NCBI GenBank assembly: GCA_026396415.1
Contig: JAPLWX010000001.1
Span: forward strand, 1 to 47,534
Reading direction: 5' to 3'
Length of the DNA stretch: 47,534 nucleotides
Source: Microcaldota archaeon
Lineage (GTDB): Archaea > Micrarchaeota > Micrarchaeia > Anstonellales > Anstonellaceae
The number at the start of each line of letters is the position of its first letter. Position 1 is the stretch's first letter. The notes beneath the pieces are model-generated. The model was not told where the DNA came from and did no database searches. It was given only the letters and a program-made list of their open reading frames with translations. Position numbers and translations under genes: made by a program. This document shows positions 36,603-45,010 of the stretch, in pieces.

Positions 36603-36953
36603 TCAGAGCAGTTTCAGCTCTTTCGTATACTTATTTATCAGCGCCTCGCCCGCCGGGCCCGCGCCAAAGCATGTGATGGTGCCCGGCTCAAGCTGCGTCT
36701 TTCCCGCATCGCGTATGAGCGCGCAGGGCATTTCCCTCTTCATCCTCTCATAAAGCGAAAGAAGCTCCTCCTCCGAGCCGACTTTGAGCACGATTTTCTT
36801 CTGCCCTTCCTCCTCCCATTCGCGCGCTGCGTCCGCATCCCTGGCGCGCGCAAGGACGTAGGCTGATACCGAAGCGTGCGCGCACTGGCCTGCCATCTTG
36901 CCTTTTGACATGCCCAGGTCGCTCCTGATGATGATTGCCTGCTTGAGCCCCAT
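36603..36953 (-). CDS. pth2: Peptidyl-tRNA hydrolase Pth2
   Basis: KQAIIIRSDLGMSKGKMAGQCAHASVSAY...QKKIVLKVGSEEELLSLYERMKREMPCALIRDAGKTQLEPGTITCFGAGPA. Confidence 0.93.
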   Translation of the reverse strand: MGLKQAIIIRSDLGMSKGKMAGQCAHASVSAYVLARARDADAAREWEEEGQKKIVLKVGSEEELLSLYERMKREMPCALIRDAGKTQLEPGTITCFGAGPAGEALINKYTKELKLL

Positions 36954-36986
36954 GCAGATAAAAACGATTGCACCAATTATATTGTT

Positions 36987-38033
36987 ATGCCCGACAGGCT
37001 TGCAGAAATAGCAGAGCAAATCGCCTCCACCGAGCATGCGCGCGAGGAGCTTGCCCGCCGCCTCCGCTTCAACTCGGGGAAGATAGAATACGCGGAAACG
37101 CTTGAGCGCGAGCTTGTCCACAAGGTGCCAGTCGTGCCGGTGGATGGCACCATTGCCGCGGTGGATGGCGGCATTGTTGGCGAGGAGCTCCACGGCTTCA
37201 ATTTCCTGCTCATGCGCGCGGTTGGCGCGCTGTTCGCATATCAAGGCTCCAAGACAGTCTCGTATAGCTATTTCCCCTCCTCCCTCCCCCCAATGCAGTA
37301 CGACGTGCGCAGCGGGCTTGATTCCCACGACGTGATGCTGCACAACTCGCTTTTCCGCCTCAAGGGCGAGCTTTCCCTTGCCGCCTCCCTCGTGCAGAAG
37401 CACTCGCCAACCTGCCTGATGATGGACGGCTCCATTGCGCCGCTGCTTTCCGACAAGCCGTCCGAGGACTCGGAGATGCGCCCGCTGTACGAAGAAGTGC
37501 TCGCAGCCTACCAGTCGCTTTACGAATCCTCCTGGAGGGCGAACACCACGCTTTTGGGCGTGATAAAGGACAGCCGAAGCAGGCGCTTCATAGACATCGT
37601 CCAGAAGCACTCGCAAAACGAGCCAGGCTTTGCGCATACGTCCGACACCAACTTCCTCTATTTCATGCTCGAGGCAGGCGAGCGCACCTGCGCGTTTCCC
37701 TACTCCTCCTCATCAAAGCACCCGGTCCTAAAAGATTTGGGGCAATGGAGCGAGAAAATCCTCTCCTTCTACCTCAAGCCCGTGAAGGACGACCGCCCAT
37801 TGCGCGTCGAATTCCTGAGCGGGCAGCGCACATTCTCGGAAATCGCCTCGCTAGTGCATTCCCTTTCCTGCCAGCACAAGGCATATGCCTACCCTGCCAT
37901 CCTGATAGAGGCCGACCTGCGCGCTGCAATGCCGCCAGACGAATTCGAGCGTGCATACGGCTCGCTTTTCTCGCGCCTGGGAAGGAGCGCGTCGCTTATG
38001 CGCCTGCGGCGCAATGAGCGCCCTTTCAGGTGA
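36987..38033 (+). CDS. nurA: NurA-domain nuclease
   Basis: VPVDGTIAAVDGG and CLMMDGSIAPLL acidic motifs typical of NurA; overall length. Confidence 0.72.
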   Translation: MPDRLAEIAEQIASTEHAREELARRLRFNSGKIEYAETLERELVHKVPVVPVDGTIAAVDGGIVGEELHGFNFLLMRAVGALFAYQGSKTVSYSYFPSSLPPMQYDVRSGLDSHDVMLHNSLFRLKGELSLAASLVQKHSPTCLMMDGSIAPLLSDKPSEDSEMRPLYEEVLAAYQSLYESSWRANTTLLGVIKDSRSRRFIDIVQKHSQNEPGFAHTSDTNFLYFMLEAGERTCAFPYSSSSKHPVLKDLGQWSEKILSFYLKPVKDDRPLRVEFLSGQRTFSEIASLVHSLSCQHKAYAYPAILIEADLRAAMPPDEFERAYGSLFSRLGRSASLMRLRRNERPFR

Positions 38034-38076
38034 TTTTATTAATGGTGGCTCAGCATACTAATCGGGAGGCGGTCTC

Positions 38077-38271
38077 ATGGACGGCATCGGACGCCCGGTT
38101 GAGGAGGGCAGGGAGTACGAGGTCACCATCGACGCAAAAGGCGCGAAGGGGGACGGCATCGCCCATGTCGAAGGATTTGTGATTTTCGTTGCCGGCGGAA
38201 TTGTCGGCGAGAAAGCAAAGGTAAAAATAACATCTGTGAAAAGGACATTTGCCCTTGGCGAAAAAGTCTAG
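38077..38271 (+). CDS. TRAM domain protein
   Basis: PVEEGREYEVTIDAKGAKGDGIAHVEGFVIFVAGGIVGEKAKVKITSVKRTFALGE. Confidence 0.9.
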   Translation: MDGIGRPVEEGREYEVTIDAKGAKGDGIAHVEGFVIFVAGGIVGEKAKVKITSVKRTFALGEKV

Positions 38272-38295
38272 AAAAGGCCAGGATGGGTAATCTTC

Positions 38296-40050
38296 ATGTG
38301 CGGAATAATCGGCTATATTGGGTACCGCAAAGCGTCCGAGGTCATCTTCAAGGGGCTTCGCAAGCTTGAATACCGCGGATACGACTCCGCAGGCATTGCA
38401 ACCGTTTCAGGAAAAGGCATCTCGGCGATAAAGGACATCGGCAGGATAGACGACATCCACGCCAAGCGCAATTTCCTCCAGCTCGAGGGCAATATGGGCA
38501 TAGGGCACACCCGCTGGGCAACGCATGGCGGCGTCACGCAGAAAAACGCGCACCCGCACACGGATTCCACCGGCAAAATCTACATTGTGCACAACGGCGT
38601 GATAGAGAATTTCGACTCGCTGCGCGCCGCGCTTGCGAAAAAGGGGCACAAGTTCGTGTCCGAGACCGACACCGAGGTCATCGCGCACCTGGTGGAGGAG
38701 GAAGGCAAGAAAGAGGGCGACTTTGGCAAGGCGTTTGCAAACGCCGTGGCAAAACTCTCAGGCTCATGGTCCCTCGTGTGCATGCACCAGGGCGAGGAGG
38801 CGATTTACCTGTCAAGGAACGGCCCTCCCCTCATACTTGGCATCGGCAAGGATGAAATGTTCTGCGCTTCCGACGTTCCCGCTCTCCTGGACTACACCAA
38901 GCGCGTAATCTACATAGAGGATGGCGACCTGGTGCGCTTCACGCGCGAGGGTTACGAAATAAAAAACAAAGGCAAAAAAGTGGAGCGGGCAGTGCACACC
39001 GTCACGTGGACCGCGAAAATGGCGGAAAAGGAGGGCTTCGACCATTTCATGCTCAAGGAGATACACGAGCAGGGCGGAAAGATACGCGAAGCGTTGGCGG
39101 CGGATGCCTCAGGGGCGGTTGCGCTCCTGAAAGGGCAGCAGAACATAACGGTAGTCGCCTGCGGCACCTCCTTTTACGCAGGCCTGGTATTCAAGCAGCT
39201 CCTCCAGTCCCGCCTTGGCGTGAATTGCGACGTGATTATCGGCTCGGAGTTCGCATATGCGCGCACGGGCAATGAGCGCGTCGTGGTCGCCATCTCCCAG
39301 TCCGGCGAAACCGCGGACACTCTTTCCGCAGTGCGCCTTGCAAAGAAATCAGGCGCAAAAATACTTGGCATCACCAACGTGACAGACAGCTCCCTTTGGC
39401 GCGAATCGGATGCAACCGTGAACATCGCGGCAGGCCCCGAGATTGCGGTGGTGGCAACCAAGTCCTTCACCTCCCAGGTGGCGGTGCTTTCCAAAATCGC
39501 GCTCACCCTATCAGGCGAAAAGCAGGAGATCTCCTCGCTCTCGGATGCATCCGAGCAGATCGAGCAGGTGCTTGAGCGCGCAGGGGAGCTTGAAACGCTC
39601 GCCTCCCGCCTTGCCCCCCACAAGGACTTTTTCTTCATAGGCCGCTCGCTTTCCTTCCCCTCCGCGCTTGAAGGCGCTCTCAAGCTTAAGGAAATCACTT
39701 ACCTCCACGCTGAGGCATACGCAGCGGGCGAGCTCAAGCACGGCCCGCTCTCCCTCCTGCAGAAAGACGTGGTGGTGGTCGCGCTTGCGCCATCGGGCAC
39801 CTCCCTTCCGAAAACAATTTCCAACATGTCCGAGTGCCGCGCGCGCGACGCGCAACTCGTCGCATTCTCCGACAGCGACGAGGCAATCTCGAAAAGCGCG
39901 CTCCATTTCCGCATGCCGCGCGTGGCGCAGCTCGCCATCCCCATAGTCTACGCAGTGCCCCTGCAGCTCCTTGCCTACTACATGGCGGTGAAACTTGAAA
40001 AGGATCCAGATAAACCACGAAATCTAGCAAAAAGCTGTACCGTGGAATAG
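38296..40050 (+). CDS. glmS: Glutamine-fructose-6-phosphate aminotransferase (isomerizing); 3' end appears recoded by the downstream insertion
   Basis: MCGIIGYIGYRKASEVIFKGLRKLEYRGYDSAG, SIS domains, C-terminal DPDKPRNLAKSCTVE*. Confidence 0.96.
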   Translation: MCGIIGYIGYRKASEVIFKGLRKLEYRGYDSAGIATVSGKGISAIKDIGRIDDIHAKRNFLQLEGNMGIGHTRWATHGGVTQKNAHPHTDSTGKIYIVHNGVIENFDSLRAALAKKGHKFVSETDTEVIAHLVEEEGKKEGDFGKAFANAVAKLSGSWSLVCMHQGEEAIYLSRNGPPLILGIGKDEMFCASDVPALLDYTKRVIYIEDGDLVRFTREGYEIKNKGKKVERAVHTVTWTAKMAEKEGFDHFMLKEIHEQGGKIREALAADASGAVALLKGQQNITVVACGTSFYAGLVFKQLLQSRLGVNCDVIIGSEFAYARTGNERVVVAISQSGETADTLSAVRLAKKSGAKILGITNVTDSSLWRESDATVNIAAGPEIAVVATKSFTSQVAVLSKIALTLSGEKQEISSLSDASEQIEQVLERAGELETLASRLAPHKDFFFIGRSLSFPSALEGALKLKEITYLHAEAYAAGELKHGPLSLLQKDVVVVALAPSGTSLPKTISNMSECRARDAQLVAFSDSDEAISKSALHFRMPRVAQLAIPIVYAVPLQLLAYYMAVKLEKDPDKPRNLAKSCTVE

Positions 40051-41571
40051 CTTTTTAATCTTTCTCTTCTTATAAAGCACATGATTATCCGTCTTAAAAG
40101 CAAGGTCAAAAGAGGAAACAGTTCAGGAACGGGCTTTGCCAAACTAACCTCGAAAAAATCAAAAATTAATTTGGGCGACCGAGTCAAAGTCTCTTTCTTC
40201 ATCAATGATAGCACGCTGTTTTTCTTCGCAAAAATCATCAAAATGGATGGCATGCTCGGAGTTTATATTCCCTCCAATCTTGCCAAAAAATATGGTTTGC
40301 TTGGAAAGACAATCACTCTGGAAGTTGAAAAAATAGCTGGATTTGGAACTAAAGCAGGCAAAGATGGAAGAGTATACATTCCAATTGAATATGGAAAAAA
40401 ATTTTCTCTCGAAACAAATGACATCGTCTCAGCGGACATTATTTTGAATCGGGATAAACAAACCTGTCTTCTGAAAATAATCAAACGAAAAAGAAACAAT
40501 AAAATCGAATTTATGGCATTTCCAAATCCATCATATCCATCCAAGGATTTGCAAGTCATATTAAAGAATAAGCTATCGAAAAGCATACGGCCTACAGCAG
40601 GGAGCATTGATTTGAAAAAAATCCTCGGAAACACCCTCTCTCAAATCAATGAAAACGAACTGGCAATTTTTGATGGAAAGAAAAAATCCGTGGTAATCCT
40701 GGCAGATATTTCCTATGAAGAAATTGCACTGTATATAGGCGCTTATTTTGCAGATGGGACAAGAAAAGGAAACAGCTGGGGCATCTGCGCTTCAACTCCG
40801 GAGCAGGCGAAATTTTATCTGAAGATGCACAGTATGCTGATCCGCGATGCATCGCCTGTCTTTGAACTCAGTTTTACCATTCTTCATGGCAAAGTCGATT
40901 CTGCGAGGCTGATCAAAGAATGGCAAACTGCAACTGATGTGGATTTAAGCAAAATAAAAATCAGAACACACAAATCCCTCTCGGGCAGCGCCAGGAAATA
41001 CAATGACTTTGGGACCTTGGTGATAAAAGAGCACAGGCTGGCGGTTTTAAGATTTTACAACAAAATTCTCTTCTCTCTCATAAACAGGATAACTCGCACC
41101 AAAAACAAGGAACTCGCCATGAATTTCATATGTGGTGTTTTGGAGGGAGACGGCGCTGTTAATGCCAAGAAAAGAGCGCATATTCAGGTAGCTACCAATA
41201 GAAACGACTGCCCCATTCTGGAAAGGATATTGGCTGTAAGTGGGCTGCGATTTAAGGCGGTTAAGGAAGGAGACAATAAATTCTATATACGGATAGGGGC
41301 ATTGGAGATAATAAGAAATCTACCTCTATTGGAAAATAAAATATTCGTTTTCTATCCAAAGAGACGACGGCGCCTGTTTTCAAGATTGGCAGCTGTCGGC
41401 GGCGTGAAGTTCTTGATTGGAACGCAACCTTCTGCAGCATCTTGGGTAAAAAGTTCATTTAAGAAGATGGGGCTTGTTGATAAAAAATATAAACTGACTT
41501 CGCTTGGGAAAAAAGTGAAAAGCAGCATAATCGTGAACATGGAGGCACAAAAGTCAGTCACCGTGGAATAA
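39999..41571 (+). mobile_element. Homing-endonuclease insertion at the glmS 3' end, with duplicated gene tail
   Basis: Direct repeat ACCGTGGAATA at 40039-40049 and 41560-41570; KSCTVE* and KSVTVE* on either side; AT-rich codons begin about 40005. Confidence 0.82.
40081..41571 (+). CDS. LAGLIDADG homing endonuclease with N-terminal AbrB/SpoVT-like region; C-terminus ends in a GlmS-tail duplicate
   Basis: LYIGAYFADGTRKG and FICGVLEGDGAVNAKKR LAGLIDADG-type motifs; N-term DGRVYIPIEYGKKFSLETNDIV AbrB-like; AT-rich relative to neighbours; C-term KSVTVE*. Confidence 0.88.
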   Translation: MIIRLKSKVKRGNSSGTGFAKLTSKKSKINLGDRVKVSFFINDSTLFFFAKIIKMDGMLGVYIPSNLAKKYGLLGKTITLEVEKIAGFGTKAGKDGRVYIPIEYGKKFSLETNDIVSADIILNRDKQTCLLKIIKRKRNNKIEFMAFPNPSYPSKDLQVILKNKLSKSIRPTAGSIDLKKILGNTLSQINENELAIFDGKKKSVVILADISYEEIALYIGAYFADGTRKGNSWGICASTPEQAKFYLKMHSMLIRDASPVFELSFTILHGKVDSARLIKEWQTATDVDLSKIKIRTHKSLSGSARKYNDFGTLVIKEHRLAVLRFYNKILFSLINRITRTKNKELAMNFICGVLEGDGAVNAKKRAHIQVATNRNDCPILERILAVSGLRFKAVKEGDNKFYIRIGALEIIRNLPLLENKIFVFYPKRRRRLFSRLAAVGGVKFLIGTQPSAASWVKSSFKKMGLVDKKYKLTSLGKKVKSSIIVNMEAQKSVTVE

Positions 41572-41612
41572 GCATTATTAATTGCCGCGTCGTTTCTCTT
41601 CCTGGTGATGCC

Positions 41613-41882
41613 ATGGTCTCGCTCAAGAAGTACGCCCCCTGCAGGTGCGGCGCGAACAACTCGTTCGACTTCAATTCAGACCTCGCGGTGGAAGACCTCA
41701 CCCTCACTGCGCGCTGCCCCTCGTGCGGCGCGTCTGTGACAATTTCCATCTCTTCGCTCTTCTCCCCCCTGCAGCCCGCCTCCCCGTCCCCTGCGACCCC
41801 TGACGCCGCGCTCGCACAGGCCCATGCCGAAGAGGAGACAAAGGCGAACGTGGAGCAGGCTGTAAGGGACCTGTTCAGGTGA
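41613..41882 (+). CDS. Small Zn-ribbon protein (89 aa)
   Basis: CRCGANNSFDFNSDLAVEDLTLTARCPSCGASVTISIS...ANVEQAVRDLFR; a degenerate copy lies at 42820-43124. Confidence 0.65.
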   Translation: MVSLKKYAPCRCGANNSFDFNSDLAVEDLTLTARCPSCGASVTISISSLFSPLQPASPSPATPDAALAQAHAEEETKANVEQAVRDLFR

Positions 41883-41886
41883 AAAT

Positions 41887-42732
41887 ATGCGGCTATTTTC
41901 CGTCTTTGCGCTTCTGCTCCTCGCATCATTTGCATTTGCAAACCCGTTGCCGCCTGGCTGGGTGCAGCCAAAGCAGGAAATTGCAGTTCCTGCTATCTCG
42001 GACACCCTATCTGCCATGCCTCTTTTTACCGCAGCGATTGCGATTGAGCTTTTGGTTTCCTTCATTGTGCTTCGGCACTACAAAATTGACTTTAGCATCC
42101 TGAAATATGTTCTTGGCGCCAACATAATCTCAATTCCTATAGTCTGGGCATACTGCTTTGCAGCCGAGCCGTTTTTCATCGACTGGCATGGCTCAGTGGG
42201 CATGGGCAATTACGGATTAATTTTCTTCATCATACTGTCTGCAGAGGCATTTGCAGTGGCGTTCGAAGCTTATATCGTCCATTATTTCAACAAGAAAAAA
42301 ATAACTCTTGCGCAGGCGGGCTGGATGGCGCTTGCCGCCAATGCCGCAAGCTTTGCCCTTAGCCCAGGGGAAATCGGAAACCAGGGCATTGTGTCGCTTT
42401 TTTTCATTCTTGCAGGGATAATCGTGTTTCCATTCGTTGCCGCATATCTCGCGCTTCCGCGCCTTGGTCTGGAAAAAAAGGCAGTCTGGCGTGCCTATGC
42501 TGGCTATGTGGCTGCGATTGCAACAGTGTTTGCTTTATCTTCCACCGGTCCACTTCCCTCGCTTTCACTGTCTTTCCTCGCTTGCTTTGTAGTGGTGGCT
42601 CTTATTAACCGTGGAATCGGCGCAAAAAAAGCCTTGCTGCTTTCGCTTGCAATGTTTTTCGGGTTCGCTGCAGGCTTTGCAGTGTTGTTTGCAGTGGCGC
42701 TGCTAATCTCGTTTTTGTTTAATTTTCGGTGA
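41887..42732 (+). CDS. Polytopic membrane protein, hypothetical
   Basis: 281-aa ORF with signal-like start and multiple hydrophobic helices. Confidence 0.7.
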   Translation: MRLFSVFALLLLASFAFANPLPPGWVQPKQEIAVPAISDTLSAMPLFTAAIAIELLVSFIVLRHYKIDFSILKYVLGANIISIPIVWAYCFAAEPFFIDWHGSVGMGNYGLIFFIILSAEAFAVAFEAYIVHYFNKKKITLAQAGWMALAANAASFALSPGEIGNQGIVSLFFILAGIIVFPFVAAYLALPRLGLEKKAVWRAYAGYVAAIATVFALSSTGPLPSLSLSFLACFVVVALINRGIGAKKALLLSLAMFFGFAAGFAVLFAVALLISFLFNFR

Positions 42733-42735
42733 TGG

Positions 42736-42825
42736 CTAATCTGTCTTGCCTGTGATTTCCAGGATTGCTTCAAGCGCCTCAGGCAGTTCCACCGTCCCTT
42801 CGCTTGAGGAAAAGTGCCCGCGCGC
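42736..42825 (-). pseudogene. Duplicated 3' end of an alpha/beta hydrolase gene (paralogous to 44450-45010)
   Basis: Reverse strand ARGHFSSSEGTVELPEALEAILEITGKTD*; 56 bp (42770-42825) identical to 44475-44530. Confidence 0.85.
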
Positions 42826-43124
42826 TGCCCCTCATGCGGCGCAAGCGTCTGCATAAGCATCTCCGCGCTACTGTCGCAATCATACTCCGGTCCCGCGCCA
42901 GCAACAACCCCCGCGCCTTCTGCACCAGCAGAGCACCTGGACACCGAGACAAAGGAGAACGTGGAGCAGGCTGTGCGCGACCTTAGGCTGTTGCATAATT
43001 GCCAGCGAGGTCAGAGTCCATCAGTTTACCGTGACGATATTTGAGATGAAACGACGGACGTGAATTCTGCTCCTGTTTTTGCTCGCCGATGAATTACGCA
43101 ACGCCCTACGACCTGTTCAAGTAG
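42820..43124 (+). pseudogene. Truncated copy of the small Zn-ribbon gene, interrupted by a MITE-like element
   Basis: ARCPSCGASVCISISALL...DTETKENVEQAVRDL|insertion|FK*; paralogous to 41613-41882. Confidence 0.85.
42984..43108. mobile_element. MITE-like element, 125 bp, 17-bp imperfect TIRs, 6-bp target-site duplication CGACCT
   Basis: TAGGCTGTTGCATAATT ... AATTACGCAACGCCCTA (revcomp TAGGGCGTTGCGTAATT, 14/17 match); CGACCT at 42978-42983 and 43109-43114. Confidence 0.85.
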
Positions 43125-43164
43125 AGTATTATTATTCTTATCTACGTTAATTATTGGCTGTGGT

Positions 43165-44370
43165 TTGATGCAGAACATGAAAATCTCAAAAGTCGAATCT
43201 GGCGAGGCTCCGGGTGGCAGCGCCAAAGCGACCGATAAATTCCCCGCCGTCCTGTATGACTACAAGATGGTGGACACGATAAAAAAGCAGGTCGGGCATT
43301 GCTGCCCTGACGAAATTGCCATTGCCATACTGTCAAAATCCGGCGGGAATTCAGGCAAAATGAATGAGCTTATAGGCAAAGCCAGCAAAGTCCTCTCCAC
43401 AATGGAGTTCCTTTTCAACGAAAGCGTGAAAGCCAATGGCGCAGTCATCATAAAGAACGACGGGCCGCTTTTATCATTCGGGGATGCTGCATACGGAGGA
43501 AAAGAGACAAAGATGACATTCGAGCGCTTTGCCAATATCTCATTTTCAAGGGCAGAAATCAGCCTCTATTTCAACGATGACAAGTCCATCCGCTACTTCC
43601 CAGTCTCAAAAAGCGGGTTTTATGTGAAAGGGGACCTTGCCTCAGTTTCCGCAAGCGGCAAGATGTGGTTTGACAAGAAGGCAGTATTCGACATTTCCTC
43701 AGCCAGGCTGTTCCTGGAGAACCCCAACCTCTTCATCGTTGAGATGAGCGATTACAAGGGCAGCGCCCTTGCCCAGAACACGTGCTTCATGTTCCGCTCA
43801 CTCAGAAACAAGGGTTTTGCCGGCATTTTCAATGCAGACCGCCAATATGCGAACCGCATCATGCAACAATCGGGGGTGAATGGGGGCCAGTTCGTATTCT
43901 ACGCGCTTGCAGCCGACAACGCGGATGCATCCGAGAAAACAGCCAAGAGCCTGGTGGAAAGGAAGGACACCTGGCTCAAAATATTCGACCTGGCCGGCCA
44001 GAACACCCACATGTTGGTGGTTGCGATGGCGCAGGCAGAGGCGCAAGCTCCCGCCTTCTTGTTTGACAATTGGGTCAATACGAATTCCAACTTCAAGATG
44101 ATGCTTGACATCCTGAGCAGCGGCTTGGGGAAGGAGCTCCAGTCAATCGACGTGTACTCGATCAAGAGCGAAGACAAGGCAAAAGACGATGCAGCCAAAG
44201 CAGCGGCAATAGTCCTCAAGTACGAAGACCAGATACTGTCTGCCTTCAAAAGGCACCACTTCGCATTATATCTCCTGGCAAAGCCATACATCAAGGACAC
44301 AAAGGAAGTCCTGAAAGGCGTAAAGAACAAAGAGTATAATGCAAAAGACGCTGAAAACCTGGATTTTTAA
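43165..44370 (+). CDS. Hypothetical protein (401 aa), family not recognised
   Basis: Long ORF with balanced composition; no motif recognised. Confidence 0.65.
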   Translation: MMQNMKISKVESGEAPGGSAKATDKFPAVLYDYKMVDTIKKQVGHCCPDEIAIAILSKSGGNSGKMNELIGKASKVLSTMEFLFNESVKANGAVIIKNDGPLLSFGDAAYGGKETKMTFERFANISFSRAEISLYFNDDKSIRYFPVSKSGFYVKGDLASVSASGKMWFDKKAVFDISSARLFLENPNLFIVEMSDYKGSALAQNTCFMFRSLRNKGFAGIFNADRQYANRIMQQSGVNGGQFVFYALAADNADASEKTAKSLVERKDTWLKIFDLAGQNTHMLVVAMAQAEAQAPAFLFDNWVNTNSNFKMMLDILSSGLGKELQSIDVYSIKSEDKAKDDAAKAAAIVLKYEDQILSAFKRHHFALYLLAKPYIKDTKEVLKGVKNKEYNAKDAENLDF

Positions 44371-44449
44371 CGCTCCCCGTTCTGGGTCTCGCACCGTGTT
44401 TGCAGTGCCTGGCATGGCGCATGTTTGGAGCCGGAGCCTGTTCCGGCAA

Positions 44450-45010
44450 TTAGCGGACCATCCCAAGCACAGCATCAAGCGCCTCAGGCAGTTCCACCGT
44501 CCCTTCGCTTGAGGAAAAGTGCCCGCGCGCGTGCAACACCAAAGTTTTTGCGCGCAAATTCATCTCGAATATCCTCACTTGCGAAAGCGGCACATAAGGG
44601 TCATTGTCCGAAAAGATGGCAACAAACTCAGGGCACATCCTCTTCACGCGCTGCCACTCCACTGGCTTTTCAAAAAAATTCGCAAGCACGGAAAAATCAT
44701 CTCCCATTCCTCCCACAAAGCCAGCGATGAGCACCGCGCCTGCTATTTTTCCTTTCGCCTGCTCAAGGTACCGCAGTATGGCAACACAGCCAAGCGAATG
44801 CCCCACAAGGATGCACTCATGGCTTTTGCCTCCGTGCCCAACTTCATTTGCAATGGCCCCAACCCACTCATCAGCGCGCGGCTCGTCCGGGCTCGGCATG
44901 GCAGGCACGCTCACGGCAAATCCTCTTGCCTCAAGCTCTTTTTTCAGCCATGGGCGAAAGCCGTGCATCGGCTCCCCCCCGTATCCGTGGATGATTACGA
45001 CTCTTTTCAT
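44450..45010 (-). CDS. Alpha/beta hydrolase (RBBP9/YdeN-like)
   Basis: MKRVVIIHGYGGEPMHGFRPWLKKELEARGFAVSVPAMPSPDEP, ILVGHSLGCVAILRYL, HARGHFSSSEGTVELPEAL. Confidence 0.9.
   Translation of the reverse strand: MKRVVIIHGYGGEPMHGFRPWLKKELEARGFAVSVPAMPSPDEPRADEWVGAIANEVGHGGKSHECILVGHSLGCVAILRYLEQAKGKIAGAVLIAGFVGGMGDDFSVLANFFEKPVEWQRVKRMCPEFVAIFSDNDPYVPLSQVRIFEMNLRAKTLVLHARGHFSSSEGTVELPEALDAVLGMVR

Noticed and set aside
36091-36753. Forward 220-aa ORF and reverse ORF at 36192-36449
   Set aside because: The two compete for the same short intergenic stretch, run into the hairpin repeat or Pth2, and neither shows a recognisable family
36954-37637. N-terminal extension of the 344-aa minus-strand ORF
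   Set aside because: Only the last 116 aa are Pth2; the extension is antisense to NurA
39999-41571. Intein in GlmS
   Set aside because: A stop codon separates GlmS from the endonuclease and there is no C-terminal HN plus Cys/Ser/Thr splice junction before VTVE; a tail-duplicating insertion fits better
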